Part shown: in pieces, positions 58,765 through 64,000 of the stretch
Position numbering within the stretch: position 1 is the stretch's first letter
How the letters are laid out: the number at the start of each line of letters is the position of its first letter
From: Ficedula albicollis
Lineage: Eukaryota; Chordata; Aves; Passeriformes; Muscicapidae
Length of the DNA: 64,000 bases
Direction: 5' to 3'
Assembly: GCF_000247815.1 (NCBI RefSeq)
Contig: NC_021675.1
Coordinates: forward strand, 69,170,051-69,234,050
Program-made: the position numbers and the translations under genes
The notes under the pieces: generated by a model
The model's database searches: none
The model's input: only the letters and a program-made list of their open reading frames with translations
Told to the model about the DNA's origin: nothing

Positions 58765-61099
58765 TAAGGGATTTTCCATAGGGTCCTTCTTCCAAGCTCA
58801 GCTGGAAACATCTCCCCAGGTCACTGGAGGAGTCACACCTCAAAGCCACGAGGTCCCCATCTGGCAGAGCTGAAATGTGGATGAAGAAATGCTGTTCCCC
58901 TGCCAGATGTGAGTCATCCTCCCTCCCCAGCACTGCCTGATGGTCACCATGGGGACAGGGTCAACCACCTCAGCAAAACGGGCTGGAAAAGCCCATTTTT
59001 CTGTCTCCCTGTTTATTTCTTGACCCTTCTAAACACCTTCCTCTCACTCTCCTCCAGCCCAGGAGTGACTGCATTTCAGGTTTGTAGGAACTTTTATTTT
59101 ATTCCAAACTGCATCATCAAGGAGGCAGCTCTACCACACACATTTGAAAAAGATGTCAGAGTCCAGGAGAAATCACTTTGCTTGTCAAGAGACAGGGGGG
59201 CTGAGCCAGCTCCAGGTGAGGAAACCCTTTTCAGGGTCTGGCAGGACCCCAGACAATGCTGTGGGCACTTTTAAGGGCTCTGCAAAGCAAGACACTGAAT
59301 TTTGGGGTCACCACTGTTGTCACCCTTGTATTTGTAGAGATCTTTGTACCCAGAGATTTTCTTCCTTCTCAAGGTTAAATCCTTCCTCCTTGAGTGGCTG
59401 CTGGTCTCCACCCCACTCTGAATGTCTTTTTTTTGTCCCAGTTCTGCTGCTGCTAGGCTGGTCACTCAGAAAAGTTTCTGCACTAGCAAGTTTTCCCTTG
59501 TTTTCATCCTCTCCTTGGTTATCCTTGCTTGTTGCTCCATTTCATTCCCTGCAGGAAACAGAAACACTGTGGCAGGTTTTGACAGGTAAACTGGAGTTTG
59601 GGCCCTGCAGATTTCAGCAGCAGCCACCAAGTCTGACATCAGTGCTAAGCCATCCATTCCCCCAAATACTGGCACAGACTAAAACCCATCCCACTTGACA
59701 GATGTTTCCATTAAATTTGGGAATGCCCACAAAACCACTCAGAAAAGGCCCACAAATGAAAAGCAAATTGAGCTGTTTATTGCCATTAACAAACAGGGGA
59801 AAAAAAAAAAAACCCAAACAACCCAAGCAAACAGCAAAACAACAAAGAATGCAAGAATGTGATCATTTGGGAACAATTCGTTATTTGTTATTCCTACTAA
59901 TAAAATATATTTGGACTGCAATTGCATCCAGGGACATGTGTGTAGGAGCTGGAAGTCCTATTGTAAAATGGTGATTCCTCACTCCAGAGGCTTTGCTCCT
60001 TGTTTTTGTGAGTTTAACTGTGCAGATCGTTGACCTCTGGGCACCATTAGGTTGTGGGGCTGCCACAGCAGATGCTCAGAAGAATATCAAGCATCAAAAT
60101 GTGTATGTTTACAATGAAAAGTTGGATAATGAGGGTGTGGAAGCACCCAGGGGAAATCCAGAAGGCTCATAATGGTCCTTTATCAACAGATTCAGAATCT
60201 AGTGAGGGAAGAGTTGGGCCAAAAGAAAATTAAACTCTCTTTTTCAAAATTACCCCTAATGTCCTATTTTCTTTTGAGTTTTGATTAGGTTTGGTTTGTA
60301 AACTTAAATGTAAGCAAATTTTAATATAAAGTCATTATACATTGACATGTGTGTTCCTCCCTTTCCCAAAAGAAAAGCTTTGCTTAGAAAAGTTGCAATA
60401 TTGAAACTTCGCCTTTGTTTTCCAAATTCTTTCTTCCTCTCTCATCCGCTTTGGCAAAAATAATTTGATGAATTTTCTCCACATGGAAATTTGTTTGGTT
60501 TTGTTTTTTTTTTTTTTAATGTGAATGAAAGAGGCAACCAATAAATTTATGGCAGCAGGTCAGGATCAGGCGCAGGGACAAATCCCTGCCAGTGTTGTCT
60601 CCAGAGCCCTCTCTGGTGCTCTGGGCATGGATGGCATCACCCAAACCTCCTCAGGCTGGCCCAGGAGAGCAGCAACAGGGCAGGTTCATGGCCTGGGAGA
60701 TTCCCAGGCTGAGGGCAGTGTGCAGCCTGTAACTTGGGCTGTTTCCTCCCTCTCAGAGGGAGCATCCAGGGATTTCTCAGTGCCAGGACATCAAAGGGGA
60801 GATTGTAAGCAGCTGTCTCGCTGGCCTAATTGATAGCAGGACTCTCTTCCACAGGGAGGGAACCAAGGGAGGTCAAAAAGAACCAACAGAGCATCATGGA
60901 TGTTCCAGGGTGTGAGGAGGGCAGAGACCACCTTCACCCCAGGGTCTCCTCCAGGGAGAAACCTCCCAGCTGCTCCAGCCCCTCCAGAGTCCCAGCAGTG
61001 GGCTCTGGGTTGATCTGTCACCCAGGGGAATATTTCATGTCACCCAACCCGTTCCTCTTGTTTACACAGTGAAGGGCAGGGCAGATGTCAGTGCAGAAT

Positions 61100-61650
61100 G
61101 GGGGATGAGGGGAGAGAAGCCCTCGGGGTGCTGCTGGATGAGCAGCTGGGCATGACCCAGCAAGGTGTGTCCACAGCCTGGAAAGCCAACAGCAGCCTGG
61201 GCTGATCCCAGTGTGGGCAGCAGGGAGGGGGATTCTGCCCCTGTGCCCTGCTCAGGTCAGAGCCCACCTGCAGAGCTGGGGCCAACAGCAGGAGGATGTG
61301 GAGCTGCTGGAGAGAGTCCAGAGGAGCCCAGGAGATGCTCCAAGAGCTGGAGCCAGGCTGGGAGAGCTGGGGGTGCTCACCTGGAGAGGAGAAGGCTCCA
61401 GGGAGAGCTCAGAGCCCCTGCCAGTGCTTTTAACAATTATGGAGAGAGGCTTTTTACCTGTACAGGACAAGGGGCAACAGTTTTAAACTAAAAGACTGTA
61501 ATCTGAGATTGGATTTAAAGGCAAATTTTTTTACAGTGAGGGTGGTGAGGCCCTGGCACAGGTGGCCCAGAGAAGCTGTGGCTGCCCCATCCCTGGAAGT
61601 GTCCATTTTGTCAAGGCATGATTGGACCATCTCCAATAACTGGAAGAACT
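61100..61650 (+). mobile_element. CR1 LINE fragment reaching further 5'
   Basis: Begins in the block just upstream of the usual 3' part (GGGGTGCTGCTGGATGAGCA, TTCTGCCCCTGTGCCCTGCT, GTGGAGCTGCTGGAGAGAGT) and runs through GAGGAGAAGGCTCCAGGGAG to CATCCCTGGAAGTGTCC. The extreme 3' end is missing. The 5' portion corresponds to the end of the LINE reverse-transcriptase frame in intact CR1s, but no intact ORF is present. Confidence 0.88.
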
Positions 61651-62825
61651 TTCTTCCAACAGAGGGTGAAATTGTCTGGGTAGAAGCATTTTGTCCTCCA
61701 TTCTCATCAGAGACCAAAAGAACAAGAGACTCAATTTGCCATTGCTTGCAGCATTTCTGTTCTTCCAAAGCAGTGGCCAACTTAGTGCCCCATCCAGCCC
61801 AGCTGGGGAGGGAAGTGTTGGCTTTTCCAGCAGCCAGGAGTGCAGGGCTGAAATGTCTGGTGGCATCCACGCTGCTGCAAAGCACAAACCTGCCTCTGTT
61901 TGCATTTTCAAACCCTGAAAATGGCTATTCCAGCTCCTGGAATTGCAGTTTAGCTGCCTGCAGGTGATTGATTGCATCTCTTGCATTAAATTGCTGGGAA
62001 ATGATGCGTTATATATGTGAGGAAGGAGCTAGAAAAAAAGAAAAGACCATTAAGCAGAGGTTAAAGTGGGAATGGAGAACAGATCCATCTGTGCAACCTC
62101 TCCCTTTCTCCCTTGTTGATAAGTTATTCCAGAATGTCCAGTGCTCCCCAGTGTCAATCCAGAGTCAGCAATAAAGCAAACCAGTCACATTTGATCTTCT
62201 TGTAATATTTGGGGCATGGACTCAGCCTCCTGCAAAGCACTTGCCACTCTCCTGGGTGCAGTGGCACAAAGCGAGCGAAACATTGATGCAGAATTTACAA
62301 AATTCCTGGATGCGCTGGCCGGCGAAAGGAGGATTTCTTTGGGAAACGCCAGTTGGAAAACCAAGAGGAAACGTCCCAGGTTCAGCAGCCTCCACTTCAA
62401 TCACTGCCTGCAGCCCCAGGGCAGCCCTCCCATGCCAAGTTTCCATGGATTTCTTACCATGCAGCCATCAGACTGAAACCTTGGCAGCTCCAGGCTAACC
62501 CAGGACTGACTCCTGGATCCAGCACCAGTAACCTGGAAGCCCTGAGCATCCTGGCTCCAGAAAGGATTTCCTCCGTGCCTCAAGGCTTCCTGCTACAAGT
62601 GTGTTAATTTGGAGGGCTTCAGGACACTCCAGATTGCCAGAGTCATAAATTCCAAGGATTGCAGGATTTCCACGGCCTGAACTCCTGTGTGTCTCAGCCC
62701 AGGGAATGTTCTTAGCCAAGGACTTTGCATTTTCTGCACTCTGTGGCAATGGATGTTTGGGAAAGAGGAGAGAGCAGGCTGTTCCACAGTGCAGATCCAT
62801 CCACTGGTGGTTGACTGTTGCTGTG

Positions 62826-62882
62826 TTTTTCTCCATGGATTAACAAGTGTTCTGTTTTTCTCCATGGATTAGCAAGTGTTCC
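62826..62882 (+). repeat. Tandem duplication, 2 x 29 bp
   Basis: TTTTTCTCCATGGATTA followed by A/GCAAGTGTTC occurs twice at 29-bp spacing. Confidence 0.85.
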
Positions 62883-63082
62883 CATGTCAGCTGGTAGCTG
62901 TCAGGTTCCCAGAAATCCTTTTTAGACAACAGGGTGTGCTGGAAGTTTTATGACTTTTTTTTTTTTAATTCATAGTTCCTCACAAATTTTCATTAGTTTT
63001 CTTATAGTTGCTGGAGTTCTGGTTGTTTTTAAAGAAACAAATATCAAACACTGATATTCCCCCCAAAACCACACATCTGGAT

Positions 63083-63196
63083 TTCCAGGTAGCTCTGTTC
63101 CTGAGCATGGATTGGCACATTCTGCAAAAGAACCAAGTCTTCCAGGTAGCTCTGTTCCTGAGCATGGATTGACACATTCTGCAAAAGAACAAAGTT
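63083..63196 (+). repeat. Tandem duplication, 2 x 57 bp
   Basis: TTCCAGGTAGCTCTGTTCC units are 57 bp apart, with GGCACATT versus GACACATT and ACCAAG versus ACAAAG differences. Confidence 0.9.
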
Positions 63197-63242
63197 TTAA
63201 CGATTCCATCTGTCACATTGAAATCACAGGGATTTGGGCCAC

Positions 63243-63315
63243 TGGCTTTGTGAAATTATAGATGATTGGGGATGGGAACTGTCTTAAAAGATGATCTTGT
63301 CCCTCCCTTGACCTC
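63243..63315 (-). mobile_element. Decayed CR1 3' end
   Basis: AATTATAGATGATTGGGGAT followed by AAAGATGATCTTGTCCCTCC resembles a worn reverse-complement CR1 terminus. Confidence 0.45.
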
Positions 63316-64000
63316 AGGTCAGAGGAAATAGAATTATAAAATGAGCATGTGGTGGAGTATTTCTGTTACATGGGAATTTCTGGCTGTCCTGATGTTATGA
63401 AACTGATTGCAGTGTGCAAATCTGCTTTTGCTGCTTTGTGTGATCCAGGCAGAATCTGCATCACTACAAATCAGTTCTGAATGGGCTATAACTGAGGGAA
63501 AAGCCTTTCCATCCTGCAGCAGTGCAAGTATAGAGTGTGTGACATAAACTCACCCAAAATCCAACTCCTGATTAACACCTCAGCCTTTGCTGCCTCCCCT
63601 TTCCCAACAGCCCCAGTCCCATAAGTCACTTTGTTTATCCAGACTCCCATTCACACAACACACACCTTTCATCCTTCCAGCATCCTCACCCTTCCAACTG
63701 TCTGAGAATGTAACTGGGATCCCTGGAGCCTATCCCTGCTTTAAATGGATTGCTGTTACCAAGGAAGGACTCTGAGCTGATATTTCTGTTTCTTTACCAG
63801 GTCAGGACTGACATGCCAAACTTTCATTTGTCCATGTTTTTCCCTGTGCATGGATCAGGCCACATCTGTTCAACAGCTTGCAGCTTTGCTTTCCAGAAGA
63901 GACATTATTTGGATCCAGGATCACTCCAGGCTCAATTTCATGTCTGACAAGGAGCTCCTCCTTTTCTTCTCAGACATGGGCTTCATGGTACTAGGCAGGG

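Larger units (their letters stand above)
53596..61099. other. Intronic sequence, no gene seen
   Basis: About 7.5 kb with two CR1 fragments, a 54-bp duplication and short A/T runs (59800, 60506). It was scanned for the TM7 NPLIY-type exon of the receptor without success. Confidence 0.5.
61651..64000. other. Intronic sequence, no gene seen
   Basis: Unique sequence with two small tandem duplications near 62.85 and 63.1 kb and a decayed CR1 end. Confidence 0.5.

Overview
This looks like nuclear DNA from a bird, probably a songbird. About twenty fragments are recognisable as the 3' part of CR1 LINEs, in both orientations. Two LTRs resemble passerine endogenous-retrovirus LTRs. The only convincing gene fragment is vertebrate: the first coding exon of an alpha-1 adrenergic receptor, best matched to ADRA1D, at 41536-42502 on the + strand. 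Exon 2 (TM7 and the C-terminal tail) was not found downstream, so the intron appears to run off the right edge and is then at least 21 kb long.

Layout. 1-38.3 kb is noncoding flank: CR1 fragments, homopolymer A/T runs, several two-copy tandem duplications (the largest 2 x 708 bp at 15.8-17.2 kb), and two related LTRs at 30.7-31.7 and 32.6-34.1 kb, the first nested in a CR1. 38.4-40.9 kb is a block of four different minisatellites (52-bp, 86-bp higher-order, about 30-bp and 27-bp units). A 474-bp assembly gap interrupts the last one, just upstream of the receptor's 5' UTR. 41.36-42.5 kb is the GC-rich 5' leader and ADRA1D exon 1. A 598-bp solo LTR (42508-43105) sits exactly in the exon's splice donor. 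43.1-64 kb is putative intron 1, with more CR1 pieces and a 1.7-kb ATGG/ATG higher-order satellite.

Six runs of pure C (135-941 bp, always C on the + strand) are scattered through the window. They create very long poly-Pro/poly-Gly reading frames that are not genes. Internal evidence from the LTR pair suggests that at least some replace or interrupt genuine sequence, so most are probably assembly artefacts.

The most notable observation is the solo LTR. It inserted with a 4-bp TAAG duplication taken from the GTAAGT donor of ADRA1D, and its terminal TG restores a consensus donor, so the insertion is predicted to be splice-neutral. A 24-codon upstream ORF whose stop overlaps the ADRA1D start (ATGA) is the second functional candidate. 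No operon, CRISPR, tRNA, rRNA or other protein-coding gene could be supported.
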